The notes under the pieces were generated by a model. The model saw nothing but the letters and a program-made list of their open reading frames with translations. It had not been told where the DNA came from and did no database searches. The position numbers were made by a program, and so were the translations under genes. A stretch of 64,000 bases of DNA from Prochlorococcus sp. AG-418-I20. GTDB lineage: Bacteria > Cyanobacteriota > Cyanobacteriia > PCC-6307 > Cyanobiaceae. The stretch lies in the NCBI GenBank assembly GCA_003214175.1, contig QCLZ01000003.1:120546-184545 (forward strand), given 5' to 3'. Shown one piece after another: positions 38,757-49,028 of this stretch (position 1 is the first letter of the stretch; the number at the start of each line of letters is the position of its first letter).

Positions 38757-39752
38757 TTAGATACTACAGTCTTTTTTAATTAATATTTTCCCAATAATTT
38801 CATCTATGGGTGGTTCATTTATATATAGGTCTTCAATATCAAAATTATTTAGAATTGCTTTAAGAGAAGAAGTAATTGATTTATTTTCAACTTTTAGTGT
38901 AATTTCATTTTTTCTCTTGTTTTTCACCATAAAACCACTTTTTTCTAATTTGATTGCATCTGATTCTGAACGGCAAATTATTAATATTTCTTTAACCGGA
39001 GATAATTTTTTTAATAAAAGATCAAGTTTCCCATCATATGAGATAGATCCATTGTGAACACATATAACCCTCTTGCATAGAGAGGTAATATCTTTCATGT
39101 AATGACTTGTTAGGCATATCGTTGCATTAGTTTCTTTATTATATTTTTGAAGGAAATTTCTCAAGTTTCTCTGTGCGTTAATATCCAAACCTAGTGTTGG
39201 CTCGTCTAAAAATAAAATATTTGGTTTATGTATTAATGCTGCCAATAATTCTGACTTCATACGTTGTCCTAGAGATAGTTTTCTAACAGGTTTAAATAGA
39301 TCATCATCAATTTCAAGCATTTCTGATAATTTATTTATCCTTTTTTTTGCTTCTAACTTATCTAAGTCATATATTGATGCATTTAAATAAAATGATTCAA
39401 TTGGCGGAAGATCCCAGAGGAGTTGTTGTTTCTGGCCCATTATTAACGTGATATTCTTCAGGAAATTTTCTTTTCTCCTGTATGGTAAGTATCCTGAAAC
39501 TGATATTGAACCTTCAGTTGGATAAATTAAACCACACAGCATTTTTAATATTGTAGTTTTACCTGCTCCATTTGCGCCTAAAAATCCGACTATTTCCCCC
39601 TCTTTAATTTCAAAACTTATATTTTTTATAACCTTTAAACTTGTTGTTTTTCTTTTAAAAAAATGTTTTATTGTTCCCTTCAAGCCTGGCTCTTTTGAAG
39701 AAACATCAAATGACTTAGACAAATTTTTTACATAGATAATATTTTTTTCCAT
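38757..39752 (-). CDS. ABC-2 exporter ATP-binding protein
   Basis: 331 residues. Walker A GANGAGKTT (about 58-66), signature LSLGQRMK (about 157-164; a divergent LSxGQ), Walker B ILFLDEPTLGLD and the H-loop TSHYM are present. The C-terminal region (about 235-331) is the extra domain of the YadG/DrrA branch. First gene of the exporter operon with two ABC-2 permeases; the cargo is unknown. Confidence 0.87.
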   Translation of the reverse strand: MEKNIIYVKNLSKSFDVSSKEPGLKGTIKHFFKRKTTSLKVIKNISFEIKEGEIVGFLGANGAGKTTILKMLCGLIYPTEGSISVSGYLPYRRKENFLKNITLIMGQKQQLLWDLPPIESFYLNASIYDLDKLEAKKRINKLSEMLEIDDDLFKPVRKLSLGQRMKSELLAALIHKPNILFLDEPTLGLDINAQRNLRNFLQKYNKETNATICLTSHYMKDITSLCKRVICVHNGSISYDGKLDLLLKKLSPVKEILIICRSESDAIKLEKSGFMVKNKRKNEITLKVENKSITSSLKAILNNFDIEDLYINEPPIDEIIGKILIKKDCSI

Positions 39753-39825
39753 TTCAATTAAAGTATTCCTTGAACTTTCTTAAACTATTAATCTAATTCT
39801 ATATTAAAAAAATTTTTCAAATGAT

Positions 39826-40215
39826 TTAAAAAATATCTTTAAATGAAACTGCTAGCCAGATTAGAAAGTTGATTGGATTTACTAATTCGCCTACTTTATT
39901 TTTATTCTCATAATTCAATTTTTTAAAAGGTTCAAAAATTAAACTATTATTTTCATTTGTTTTGTAGTTTTTTTCAATTACACATCCGTGCTCATCAAGA
40001 AGATCAATTTCATTTTCAAAAAACCATTGCTCTTTCCCATTAGATAATTGCAATACTACTCCTATACCTTTTCCGTCTGTTATTTTGAAATCACTAATTT
40101 TGCCCATTGATGAAATTTTTAAATTATCTATAGTCTCTTTTGTAAGTCTATCTTTTGATAGTTCTATATTTATTTGAACTAAATTTCCTATTTTAGCTTT
40201 GTCTAAGATTGACAT
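39826..40215 (-). CDS. DUF2862 (PetP-like) protein with C-terminal extension
   Basis: 129 residues. KISDFKITDGKGIGVVLQLSNGKEQWFFENEIDLL is the conserved SH3-like core of cyanobacterial DUF2862, the family that includes PetP, a peripheral cytochrome b6f subunit. The core ends near residue 75; an extra 50 residues (ending IWLAVSFKDIF, weakly hydrophobic) are not part of the usual short PetP. Whether it is PetP or a relative is open. Confidence 0.68.
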   Translation of the reverse strand: MSILDKAKIGNLVQINIELSKDRLTKETIDNLKISSMGKISDFKITDGKGIGVVLQLSNGKEQWFFENEIDLLDEHGCVIEKNYKTNENNSLIFEPFKKLNYENKNKVGELVNPINFLIWLAVSFKDIF

Positions 40216-40283
40216 TTTTTAGGTTATTATACTTATAGAAACGCAGGTAACGTGATTAGTTTAACTTTTTGTTTTTTAAATAA

Positions 40284-40430
40284 TTAAGAATTCTTGAATA
40301 CTGCTTCAAGAATTCTTTTTATAGAAACTGTTAATATTCTCAAAAAGATAAAAAATAACCCTAACCATCCTAGAATTATTGCAATCGATAGCAAGATTGA
40401 ACCTAAATCGCGCTGTAATAAATTCTGCAT
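40284..40430 (-). CDS. Small membrane protein (48 aa)
   Basis: An ATG-to-TAA frame: polar MQNLLQRDLGS, one long span (ILLSIAIILGWLGLFFIFLRIL) and a basic tail (SIKRILEAVFKNS). The topology is unambiguous, the function unknown. An AT-rich gap of 160 bp follows to 40591 with nothing clear. Confidence 0.6.
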   Translation of the reverse strand: MQNLLQRDLGSILLSIAIILGWLGLFFIFLRILTVSIKRILEAVFKNS

Positions 40431-40590
40431 GAATTCTTATACTAGTAGATTAACTTTAACTTAATAATAAATAACTTATTTATATACAATAGGTTAAGTG
40501 TAAATTTTCTTGCGTTTTTATTTTTTGTTATTAAAATTTCTAATATAAATGATTTTTGAGGTAAAGTTATAAGAGAACAAATTTAATATT

Positions 40591-40689
40591 TTGGAGCTGT
40601 CTCTAAACTCTTATATTGGAATACTTCTTATCATTATAGGCCTAATGGTAAGAATTGATTTTAAATTCTCTATGCAAAGGGATGTTTAA
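40591..40689 (+). CDS. Micro membrane peptide (32 aa, TTG start)
   Basis: A TTG-to-TAA frame: MELSLNSYIGILLIIIGLMV then a basic RIDFKFSMQRDV end. One short span. No Shine-Dalgarno is obvious. A chance frame cannot be excluded. Confidence 0.4.
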   Translation: MELSLNSYIGILLIIIGLMVRIDFKFSMQRDV

Positions 40690-40778
40690 TAATTTTTAAT
40701 AGTTATTTTAATTACGATATAAAAATAACTTACTAATATTGACTTTTTATTAATTACTTTTATCTAATTATATAAACT

Positions 40779-40800
40779 AAAAAAGCAGCAAAAAGCTGCC
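40779..40800 (-). terminator. Terminator of the initiator tRNA gene
   Basis: On the minus strand GGCAGC-TTTTT-GCTGC (complement of 40785-40800) forms a hairpin followed by T residues (complement of A 40779-40784), directly downstream of the tRNA. Confidence 0.75.
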
Positions 40801-40806
40801 TTTAAA

Positions 40807-40883
<77 letters not shown>

Positions 40884-40934
40884 TCAAATACCATATACAT
40901 AGCATACATCTGAAAGGGTTATTTTTCTATTCCT

Positions 40935-41900
40935 TTAGGATTCTTGGAATTTTAATTGACCTTTAACTTCCATTCTTACCCCTTGAGAAAAATTAAGCAC
41001 CTTATCTTCAATGTCTTGAATTCTTAGTTCAGATATCCACTCTAACTGTTTTAATAAGTGAAGACTTACCGCATGTTTTGCTCTTTTGGATCCATCTTCA
41101 ACTTTTAAAGCTAGTCCAATCCCTTCGTTTACCTTGCATAGACACTGCACTCCTTCGGCACCTCCTTTACCTATAACATGTCCATGGGATGCCTTAATTA
41201 TTTCCGTATCAAATTTATTGTTGTCACTAATCATTATTGGATTTGCAGTTATTGCTCTACAGATTTGCTCTAATTCTGCATTCTCTGAACTGCTTAGAAG
41301 AGAATATAATTTAGATATCTCTATTAGTTTTAAATAAAGAGTTGGTGCACCACAATCATCACGTTCAGCATTTATTTCAGATAGTGGAATTTCAAGTAAT
41401 TCGGAAACAATTCTGAATATTTCTTTTTGAAGTGGGTGATTTCCCTTTAAGTAACTCTCTAAAGGCCAATTCAATTTTTTGCATGTTGCTAAGAAAGCAG
41501 CATGTTTACCTGAGCAATTATGTTCTAGTTGACTTGTCTTAGATTTTGGGCATTTCATATTATTAATGTCGATGTCATATTCCCATAAAATTTTGAAGGC
41601 CTCCCTTGAATGATGTTTCGATCCACTATGTGAACCACACGCTAATGCTATTGATTTTGAAGCATTATTAATTTTTGATGCAGCACCACTGCTAACAAAA
41701 GGTATTGCCTGAAATGGTTTTAATGCTGATCTTATGAAAGTTTTATATTCTGGATTTCCTGCACACATTAAAACCCTTCCTTTTTTGTCACTAATAACAG
41801 CATGTACCTTGTGAATTGACTCAATGTTGGAACCTCGCATTAATATTGCTTCTAAAGGAGGATTATTTGATGTATAGAGGTTTTTGAAGTTTGAACTCAT
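40935..41900 (-). CDS. Asparaginase II family protein
   Basis: 321 residues. Members of this family (PF06089) hydrolyse Asn or related amides. Matching segments: RGSNIESIHKVHAVISDKKG, RSALKPFQAIPFV, IALACGSHSGSKHH (putative nucleophile region), EHNCSGKHAAFLATCK and GRDDCGAPT-like ERDDCGAPTLYLKL. All are intact and length is normal. Four-gene run with DUF1230, rsfS and DUF3318 on the same strand. Confidence 0.85.
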   Translation of the reverse strand: MSSNFKNLYTSNNPPLEAILMRGSNIESIHKVHAVISDKKGRVLMCAGNPEYKTFIRSALKPFQAIPFVSSGAASKINNASKSIALACGSHSGSKHHSREAFKILWEYDIDINNMKCPKSKTSQLEHNCSGKHAAFLATCKKLNWPLESYLKGNHPLQKEIFRIVSELLEIPLSEINAERDDCGAPTLYLKLIEISKLYSLLSSSENAELEQICRAITANPIMISDNNKFDTEIIKASHGHVIGKGGAEGVQCLCKVNEGIGLALKVEDGSKRAKHAVSLHLLKQLEWISELRIQDIEDKVLNFSQGVRMEVKGQLKFQES

Positions 41901-42395
41901 TTAAAAAATACTATATTGAAAAAGTAAAATTCCTGATAAAGCTAAGACTAATATTATTGATGAAACTTGAATTAAATTTTTTAATATAGGCTTTACTTCA
42001 ATTGATGCAATAAGTGATTCTTTCTCTTTTACAAATAATGGCTTAAGCCATACTTGACCGTCATACCAGCCTGATTCTTCGTACTCAACTTTTTCAGAAG
42101 TCAATCTTTTATAAATATGGTTCCAACCGAGATATAACCTTATAGAAATTAATAAAGGTATTGATAAACTACTAAAAAAACTTAATAAGATATATTTTAA
42201 TATGGATGTTTTGAAATATACACTTCCTGAGGAAATGACGAGAAATAAAATAAAAGCAATTGCCCAGAACTTAATTAAGACAGAAATTAGTATTTTTTTT
42301 GTTTTTGGCCAAGAAAAAATAAAGGATTTTGATAACGCAATGTATTCATTTGTGGGTTGTTGCTCTCTTGGGACTGGGCACTTGCATTCGTTCAT
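41901..42395 (-). CDS. DUF1230 / Ycf36 family membrane protein
   Basis: 164 residues. The start CKCPVPREQQPTNEYIALSKSFIFSW is the C-P-V-P-x-E-Q-Q-P-x-N-E-Y signature of Ycf36/DUF1230 (plant CGLD27), followed by two central spans, the helix ISIRLYLGWNHIYKRLTSE and YEESGWYDGQVW, and two final spans. The family is restricted to oxygenic phototrophs; CGLD27 affects iron-limited growth in plants. It directly abuts the asparaginase gene. Confidence 0.87.
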   Translation of the reverse strand: MNECKCPVPREQQPTNEYIALSKSFIFSWPKTKKILISVLIKFWAIAFILFLVISSGSVYFKTSILKYILLSFFSSLSIPLLISIRLYLGWNHIYKRLTSEKVEYEESGWYDGQVWLKPLFVKEKESLIASIEVKPILKNLIQVSSIILVLALSGILLFQYSIF

Positions 42396-42404
42396 AGATA
42401 AATA

Positions 42405-42749
42405 TTACGGAAATTGAAGATTATCTCCATTACTCCAGAATGATTCGAGATCATAGTATTTCCTTATATCTGGTTGAAAAATATTTACAATCAAATCTCC
42501 ATAATCAAGTAAAGCCCATTTAGCTTCATTAAGACCCTCCTTTCTTATGGGTTCTATTTTCGCCTTATCTCTTAATTCACCCTCTACAGAATTTGTTATG
42601 GATCTAACCTGCACATCAGATAATCCCTCTGCAATTAATATCCATTCGCTTATGAATGATACTTTATCAATTTTTATAAGTTTTATATCTTTAGCCTTTT
42701 TTTCATCACATGCTTTAGCTGCCATTAAAACTAAACTTTTATTGTCCAT
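42405..42749 (-). CDS. rsfS: Ribosome silencing factor RsfS
   Basis: 114 residues from ATG 42749, which overlaps the end of the DUF3318 gene; an earlier in-frame start would run far into that gene. KDIKLIKIDKVSFISEWILIAEGLSDVQVRSI and KWALLDYGDLIVNIFQPDIRKYYDLESFW are the RsfS/Iojap family core. It binds L14 on the 50S subunit to block subunit joining under stress. Length fits the family. Confidence 0.87.
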   Translation of the reverse strand: MDNKSLVLMAAKACDEKKAKDIKLIKIDKVSFISEWILIAEGLSDVQVRSITNSVEGELRDKAKIEPIRKEGLNEAKWALLDYGDLIVNIFQPDIRKYYDLESFWSNGDNLQFP

Positions 42750-43377
42750 ATACATTTTCACTTGAAACTGATTCTCCAGAACCTTCTTGTTGTGAAAGTT
42801 CTGATCTAGCTTTTTCTGCACTTTTTCTTAAAGCATCTAATCTGTCTTCAAAGAAACTTCTTTTTTTCTTTTTTCGTGTTTTCTCAATTAACTCTTTCAA
42901 TGCTCCGCCAAGACTTTTATAAGCATTGGGCACGCTGTATCCAAATCTACAAGCTAGATCTATAGCTCTTTCATCTGCAAGAATAGCGTCTTGAAGTTTT
43001 TTTTCTGAGTTATTTTTTATATATAGTCTATACCCTGCAAAACTTGATAAACCAAGAGCAAGTAGTAATAGAAGCCCATCTTGTACCCATAACTCGCCTA
43101 TTGCTCCACCAAGTCCTATTGCGAGAGCTGCCATTTCCCATCCATCTCTAGGTATTGTGTCATTTTGAATTTTTCCTACCTCGTGCCAAAATAATAAATT
43201 TCTGTGATCAATAGCAAGATTATCCCATTGATCTAGATCTATTTGTATTTCTACTTCGTCACGACCAATTTCCTCAAGTGTTATCAAAGGTGGATCTATA
43301 GCAACAGAAGCTTCAATAAATACCCAACTTTCATTCTCTGGAGGCAACAAACTTTTAAGTCGTTGAAGTTCGCTCAT
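42739..43377 (-). CDS. DUF3318 membrane protein
   Basis: 212 residues. LKSLLPPENESWVFIEASV, DPPLITLEEIGRDEVEI and DHRNLLFWHEVGKIQNDTIPRDGWEMAALAIGLGGAIGELWVQDGL match the highly conserved DUF3318 of cyanobacteria. WHEV-x-x-x-Q is a zincin-like H-E-x pattern, but no HExxH is complete. Two central spans (about 78-115), then a charged coiled-coil tail. First gene of the rsfS run. Function unknown. Confidence 0.82.
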   Translation of the reverse strand: MSELQRLKSLLPPENESWVFIEASVAIDPPLITLEEIGRDEVEIQIDLDQWDNLAIDHRNLLFWHEVGKIQNDTIPRDGWEMAALAIGLGGAIGELWVQDGLLLLLALGLSSFAGYRLYIKNNSEKKLQDAILADERAIDLACRFGYSVPNAYKSLGGALKELIEKTRKKKKRSFFEDRLDALRKSAEKARSELSQQEGSGESVSSENVYGQ

Positions 43378-43485
43378 AAAAAATTAATTTCTTTCAATAC
43401 TATAGAAACAAATGTTGTTTTTCAAGTAACTTGATTAACATCTGATGATTTATAAGTAGCATGAAATAAAGCAACGTTTTTTATT

Positions 43486-46400
43486 ATGCCTCAAAGAGGT
43501 GATCTAAAAAAAATTCTTATTCTAGGTTCAGGCCCGATTGTTATAGGACAAGCTTGTGAATTTGATTATTCTGGAACTCAAGCTTGTAAAGCATTAAGAA
43601 AAGCTGGTTATGAAATTATTTTAATAAATTCAAATCCAGCGTCAATAATGACCGATCCAGAGATAGCTAGCAAAACATATATAGAACCATTAACTCCTGA
43701 GATAGTTTCTCAAATTATTTTAAAAGAAAAACCTGATGCTATTCTCCCAACAATGGGTGGTCAAACCGCTTTGAATCTTGCAGTTAAATTATCAGAATTA
43801 GATTTTTTGAAAAAAAATAATGTTGAATTAATTGGCGCAAATTTAAAAGCAATTAATAAGGCTGAAGATAGGAAATTGTTTAAAGAATCGATGGAAAAAA
43901 TAAATGTAAATGTTTGTCCATCTGGTATAGCTTCTAACCTTAGTGAAGCCAAGGAGGTATCACAAATAATTAATTCTTATCCACTTATAATTAGGCCAGC
44001 TTTTACTTTGGGAGGAGTAGGAGGTGGAATTGCATATAACCTTGAAGAATTTATTGAATTGTGTGAAACAGGTTTAGATGAAAGTCCTAGTAATCAAATA
44101 TTGATTGAAAAATCACTTATTGGATGGAAAGAATTTGAATTAGAGGTTATGAGAGATACTGCAGATAACGTAGTAATAGTTTGTAGTATTGAAAATTTAG
44201 ATCCAATGGGTGTTCATACTGGGGATTCTATTACTGTAGCTCCCGCGCAAACATTAACAGATAAGGAATATCAGAGGTTGAGGGACTTGTCATTAAAAAT
44301 TATTAGAGAAGTTGGAGTTGAAACTGGAGGAAGTAATATTCAGTTCGCAATAAATCCAACGAATGGAGAAGTGATAGTCATAGAAATGAATCCTAGAGTA
44401 AGTAGATCATCTGCCTTGGCAAGTAAAGCAACTGGATTCCCAATAGCCAAGATTGCAGCCTTATTATCTGTAGGCTATACACTTGACGAGATTATTAATG
44501 ATATTACAAAAAAAACACCTGCTTGTTTTGAGCCATCAATTGATTACGTTGTTACAAAGGTTCCTAGGTTTGCTTTTGAAAAGTTTAAAGGATCCTCTAA
44601 TACTTTGAGCACTGCTATGAAATCAGTGGGCGAATCAATGGCAATTGGTCGGTCTTTTGAAGAATCATTTCAAAAAGCATTAAGGTCCTTAGAAATAGGC
44701 ATTTGTGGATGGGAATGTGATTCACTAGCTGATTTTAAAAACGAAAATGACTTACAGAATAGTTTAAGAAACCCTACATCTGAAAGGATTTTAATGGTTA
44801 AAAAAGCAATGCAGCTTGGTAAATCTAATACTTATATTCAAAAAGTTACAAATATAGATCTTTGGTTTATCGAGAAATTACGTAATATTTTGAATTTTGA
44901 AAATGAATATTTGAAAGGTAAAGAACTTAATGAATTAGATAGAGATTTAGTGCTACATTCTAAGCAATTAGGCTTTTCAGATCAACAGATAGCAAAGCTA
45001 ACTAATTCTGATTTTTTTGAAGTAAGAAAATATAGAAAAGATTTAAATGTCATGCCAATCTATAAAACTGTAGATACATGTTCAGCAGAGTTCTCTTCCT
45101 CAACTCCTTATCATTATTCAACTTACGAAGAGCCCTTTATTAATTCAAATGTCCAAATTTTTGACAATGAGATTTCAAAAAATAATAAAACAAAAAAAAT
45201 TATGATTCTGGGAGGAGGTCCAAACAGAATTGGTCAGGGAATAGAATTTGATTACTGTTGTTGTCATGCTTCATATCAAGCATCCTCAAATGGTTACAAA
45301 ACAATAATGGTTAATAGTAATCCAGAAACTGTATCAACTGATTACGATACTAGCGATATTTTATATTTTGAACCGGTAACTTTCGAGGATGTGCTCAACA
45401 TAATAGAAGCTGAAAACCCTTATGGATTAATAGTTCAATTTGGAGGTCAAACTCCATTAAAATTATCATTACCCCTTTATGAGTGGCTTAAGTCTGATGA
45501 TGGAGTGAGAACTGGATCAAAAATTCTTGGAACTTCGCCAGAATCTATAGATTTAGCAGAAGATAGAGAGGAATTCACAAAAGTTCTTGAAGAATTAAAT
45601 ATACGGCAACCTCTAAACGGAATAGCTCGCAATCAAAATGAAGCACAAAACGTAGCAAAAAATATAGGATTTCCATTAGTTGTTAGACCTTCCTATGTTT
45701 TAGGGGGCAGAGCAATGGAAATTGTTAAAGATGAGAATGAATTATCGAAATATATCTCCGAAGCAGTAAAGGTATCCCCTGATCATCCAATCCTTCTTGA
45801 TCAATATTTAAATAATGCTATTGAGATAGATGTTGATGCTTTATGTGATTTAGAAGGGTCAGTTGTAATTGCTGGTTTAATGGAACATGTTGAACCTGCC
45901 GGTATTCATTCTGGAGATTCGGCCTGCTGTTTACCATCGATTTCTCTCTCAAAAAAAACACTTGATAATGTAAAAAACTGGACTGAATTAATAGCCAAAA
46001 GACTAAATGTTGTTGGTTTAATTAATTTGCAATTTGCAGTAAAAAATTCAAGTAATAAAGAAAACGAATTATTTATTCTTGAGGCCAACCCCAGAGCATC
46101 AAGAACTGTCCCATTTGTCTCTAAGGCTATAGGCAAACCAGTGGCTAAATTAGCTACGCAATTAATGCAAGGATTTACACTAAAAGATGTAGATTTTTTA
46201 AAAGAATTTTCTCCAAAATATCAGGCAGTTAAGGAAGCTGTATTGCCTTTCAAAAGATTTCCCGGATCTGATACACTCCTTGGTCCTGAAATGAGATCTA
46301 CTGGAGAAGTAATGGGTTTAGCTAAAGATTTTGGGATCGCATATGCTAAGTCTGAATTGGCAGCAGGAAATGGAGTCCCTTCTAAGGGAGTAGCGTTTTT

Positions 46401-46782
46401 GTCTACTAATGATTTAGATAAAAAATATCTTGAAGAGATTGCTAAGGAATTATTGATTTTAGGTTTTAAATTAAATGCTACGAAAGGTACAGCTTCATAT
46501 TTGGTTGAGTTGGGCATTCAGGTTGAAGAAGTCCTCAAAGTACATGAAGGTAGACCTAACATAGAGGACCTTATTCGTTCTGGACTTATTCAATTAATAA
46601 TAAATACTCCAGTAGGTTCTCAAGCTCTTCATGATGATGCATATTTAAGACGTGCTGCTTTAGAGTATAATATTCCTACTTTTACAACTATTCCTGGTGC
46701 AAAAGCAGCGATTAGAGCAATAAAAGCATTGAGAATAAATAAGATTGATACTTACTCACTACAAGAAATTCATAATTACTAA
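43486..46782 (+). CDS. carB: Carbamoyl-phosphate synthase large chain
   Basis: 1098 residues. Both ATP-grasp halves are intact: [19 protein letters not shown] (11-29) starts the first, with [18 protein letters not shown] at its end; [19 protein letters not shown] (about 568-586) starts the second, ending [17 protein letters not shown]. The C-terminal MGS-like allosteric domain follows (about 950-1098). Makes carbamoyl phosphate for pyrimidines and arginine. The N-terminal Met at 43486 gives [16 protein letters not shown], typical for the family. Confidence 0.97.
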   Translation: MPQRGDLKKILILGSGPIVIGQACEFDYSGTQACKALRKAGYEIILINSNPASIMTDPEIASKTYIEPLTPEIVSQIILKEKPDAILPTMGGQTALNLAVKLSELDFLKKNNVELIGANLKAINKAEDRKLFKESMEKINVNVCPSGIASNLSEAKEVSQIINSYPLIIRPAFTLGGVGGGIAYNLEEFIELCETGLDESPSNQILIEKSLIGWKEFELEVMRDTADNVVIVCSIENLDPMGVHTGDSITVAPAQTLTDKEYQRLRDLSLKIIREVGVETGGSNIQFAINPTNGEVIVIEMNPRVSRSSALASKATGFPIAKIAALLSVGYTLDEIINDITKKTPACFEPSIDYVVTKVPRFAFEKFKGSSNTLSTAMKSVGESMAIGRSFEESFQKALRSLEIGICGWECDSLADFKNENDLQNSLRNPTSERILMVKKAMQLGKSNTYIQKVTNIDLWFIEKLRNILNFENEYLKGKELNELDRDLVLHSKQLGFSDQQIAKLTNSDFFEVRKYRKDLNVMPIYKTVDTCSAEFSSSTPYHYSTYEEPFINSNVQIFDNEISKNNKTKKIMILGGGPNRIGQGIEFDYCCCHASYQASSNGYKTIMVNSNPETVSTDYDTSDILYFEPVTFEDVLNIIEAENPYGLIVQFGGQTPLKLSLPLYEWLKSDDGVRTGSKILGTSPESIDLAEDREEFTKVLEELNIRQPLNGIARNQNEAQNVAKNIGFPLVVRPSYVLGGRAMEIVKDENELSKYISEAVKVSPDHPILLDQYLNNAIEIDVDALCDLEGSVVIAGLMEHVEPAGIHSGDSACCLPSISLSKKTLDNVKNWTELIAKRLNVVGLINLQFAVKNSSNKENELFILEANPRASRTVPFVSKAIGKPVAKLATQLMQGFTLKDVDFLKEFSPKYQAVKEAVLPFKRFPGSDTLLGPEMRSTGEVMGLAKDFGIAYAKSELAAGNGVPSKGVAFLSTNDLDKKYLEEIAKELLILGFKLNATKGTASYLVELGIQVEEVLKVHEGRPNIEDLIRSGLIQLIINTPVGSQALHDDAYLRRAALEYNIPTFTTIPGAKAAIRAIKALRINKIDTYSLQEIHNY

Positions 46783-46786
46783 GACT

Positions 46787-47005
46787 CTAATCTATTTCTT
46801 TTAGTTTTTCTCTTAATTGATTTGCTAATGAGTTTCGACTAATTGTAAGTAATTTCAATGTATCTTCATGCATTTTAAGTTGTGTTTCTGCTATTTGTAA
46901 GCCTTTAATAGATTCCTTTATTTCTTTAGAAAGCTCATTAATAAAATATTTTTTTCCTTCAAACGTTAAAACTGGGTTTTTGGAATCAATTGTGTCTTCA
47001 CTCAT
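46787..47005 (-). CDS. DUF6447-like small protein
   Basis: 72 residues: a short strand region NPVLTFEGKKYFINELS, then a long helix ESIKGLQIAETQLKMHEDTLKLLTISRNSLANQLREKLKEI with heptad spacing. It matches a cyanobacterial and phage-associated small helical family I recall as DUF6447. Convergent with carB (4 bp gap). Function unknown. Confidence 0.65.
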   Translation of the reverse strand: MSEDTIDSKNPVLTFEGKKYFINELSKEIKESIKGLQIAETQLKMHEDTLKLLTISRNSLANQLREKLKEID

Positions 47006-47035
47006 GGATTTAACTTTTTAATAAATAAAATAGAA

Positions 47036-48742
47036 TCATAATTTCTTTATTAATTGTTTTTCACATAATTCTTTATAAATTCCATTCTTATTTAGCAAAT
47101 CAATATGTTTACCAACCTCTGTAATTTCACCTTTATTGAAAACAATTATTTTATCTGCTTCTTGAGTAGTGGCTAGTCTATGAGCAATTACGATAACTGT
47201 TCTATCCTTCATGGCTCTATTAAGTCCTTCTTGAACCTCTGATTCTGATTCTGCATCTAATGCGCTTGTAGCCTCATCTAAGAGCAAAATGGATGGGTTT
47301 CCTAATATTGCTCTTGCAATTGCAATCCTTTGAATCTGACCCCCCGAGAAATTTGTACCTCTTTCAGTTATCCTTGTATCGTATTTACCTGGAAGATTAT
47401 TAATAAAGTGATGAGCATTTGCCTTTTTCGCTGATTCAATAACCTCTTCATTTGTGAAATTTCTGCCCATTCTTATTACATCAATAATTTTTCCAGAAAA
47501 TAAAAAAGGCTGTTGTTGTACCAGTGCAATTTTGTTTCTTATGTCTTTTGTATTTAATGATTTTAGATTTGTATCATCAATAAAAATTTCGCCACTATTT
47601 GGTTTTATAAACTTCAGAATTAAAGCCATCATTGTACTTTTCCCAGCTCCTGAAGCTCCAACGAAAGCAGTAACTTCTCCTTTTTTAATTTCTAAATTTA
47701 TATTTTTAAGTACTTGATTACCTTTTTTGTATTCAAAATTAACTGCTTTAAAACTTACTTTACCTTCAATATTGTTTATCCTTTTTAAATTTTCTTTATC
47801 GTCTTCTACAGGTTCAAGATTTATTTTTTTTAACCTTTTTATCGAAGCTTCTGCTTGCTTATAGTCATTGAAATTTGTACTTATATGGCTTATTGGATCA
47901 ATAAGCATCAATATCGCAGCAAAAAAACTACTGAATTCTTCACTAGTTAAAAGACCTATGTTGATTCTTGCGGCTCCTAAACCTAATATTGCTAATATCC
48001 CAAATGCTTCTACAAAACCTACAACAGGATGTTGGAATGCGAGTAATTTTAATGTTTTATATTTCGCTGTTTTATTTGCACTTAATCTTTTATAAAATCT
48101 ATTTTTAATCCATTTTTCGGCAGCAAAAGCTCTTACAGTTGACATCCCATTTATAGACTCTCCTATTAATCCTGCTAAGTCACTTGTCGTGTCTTGACTT
48201 TTCTCAGATGATATTAAAACTCTTCTTCCAAAATTATTCACTGAAAGAATAATCAATGGTGCCAATACAAAAGTTGATAATGTGAGTGACCAATCTAAAT
48301 AAAACATATATATTATTACAGCTGATAATTGTAAGGTACATGGAATAGTATCTTGAGCTGTTTTATAAATAACTTCGCTTACTCTATCGGCGTCCTCTGT
48401 AAGTCTATAAGTGATATCTCCCGCTGAAATTTTTGCAATAGAATTCATATCTATTTTTTGTATTTTGCTAAATAAATTCCCCCTCATTACTTCACTAATT
48501 TCTAATGATGGTTTTGCGATAAAAACATCTTGTCCAAATTGAGCCGTTTTTTGAATTAAAAAGACTAATAATGACTTGATTATTATGCTAGAAACTTTTG
48601 ATAGATCACCAGAACCAATTGCTGGGATTAAGTTCCCTGCTAAATAAGCTAACAAAGGCCAACAAGCTACATAAACAAGCATGCATAAAAAACCTTTTAT
48701 AAACCTTTTGGAATATGGTCTGAAAGGAGGTATTAATCGCAA
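47036..48742 (-). CDS. ABC exporter (ATPase-permease half transporter, MsbA-like)
   Basis: 568 residues with an N-terminal six-span exporter domain (about 15-300) fused to an ATPase: Walker A GASGAGKST (about 366-374), LVQQQPFLFSGKI Q-loop, signature FSGGQIQR, Walker B ILLLDEATSALD and H-loop AHRLAT. Such homodimers export lipids, lipopolysaccharide parts or peptides. No partner genes nearby. Complete and undamaged. Confidence 0.92.
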   Translation of the reverse strand: MRLIPPFRPYSKRFIKGFLCMLVYVACWPLLAYLAGNLIPAIGSGDLSKVSSIIIKSLLVFLIQKTAQFGQDVFIAKPSLEISEVMRGNLFSKIQKIDMNSIAKISAGDITYRLTEDADRVSEVIYKTAQDTIPCTLQLSAVIIYMFYLDWSLTLSTFVLAPLIILSVNNFGRRVLISSEKSQDTTSDLAGLIGESINGMSTVRAFAAEKWIKNRFYKRLSANKTAKYKTLKLLAFQHPVVGFVEAFGILAILGLGAARINIGLLTSEEFSSFFAAILMLIDPISHISTNFNDYKQAEASIKRLKKINLEPVEDDKENLKRINNIEGKVSFKAVNFEYKKGNQVLKNINLEIKKGEVTAFVGASGAGKSTMMALILKFIKPNSGEIFIDDTNLKSLNTKDIRNKIALVQQQPFLFSGKIIDVIRMGRNFTNEEVIESAKKANAHHFINNLPGKYDTRITERGTNFSGGQIQRIAIARAILGNPSILLLDEATSALDAESESEVQEGLNRAMKDRTVIVIAHRLATTQEADKIIVFNKGEITEVGKHIDLLNKNGIYKELCEKQLIKKL

Positions 48743-48799
48743 GATATTATAATTTTATTATTAATCATATTTTATCAATATCCTTGTATTTACAAAACA

Positions 48800-48973
48800 A
48801 TGAAATTAGATCAATTCTTAAAGTGGCAGAATTTGGTATCTTCTGGTGGAGAGGCAAAACTTATTATTAAATCTGGTTCTGTAAAAGTTAATGGTGAGAT
48901 TGAAACTAGAAGAGGAAGAAAATTGATTAAGGGAGATAAAGTTATGTTTCTAAAAAATGAATTAATTTTTTAA
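48800..48973 (+). CDS. S4-domain RNA-binding protein (YbcJ/YaaA type)
   Basis: 57 residues: MKLDQFLKWQNLVSSGGEAK, then LIIKSGSVKVNGEIETRRGRKLIKGDKV is the classic S4 fold (helix-turn-helix then G-x-V-x-V-N-G strand). Standalone S4 peptides of this size bind structured RNA, possibly rRNA. The ATG lies 55 bp before the tpiA start on the same strand. Confidence 0.85.
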   Translation: MKLDQFLKWQNLVSSGGEAKLIIKSGSVKVNGEIETRRGRKLIKGDKVMFLKNELIF

Positions 48974-49028
48974 TAGCTGGCTTATTCAACTCAATTTATA
49001 TTAGTATAATTTTCTTGGTGTTAGTATT

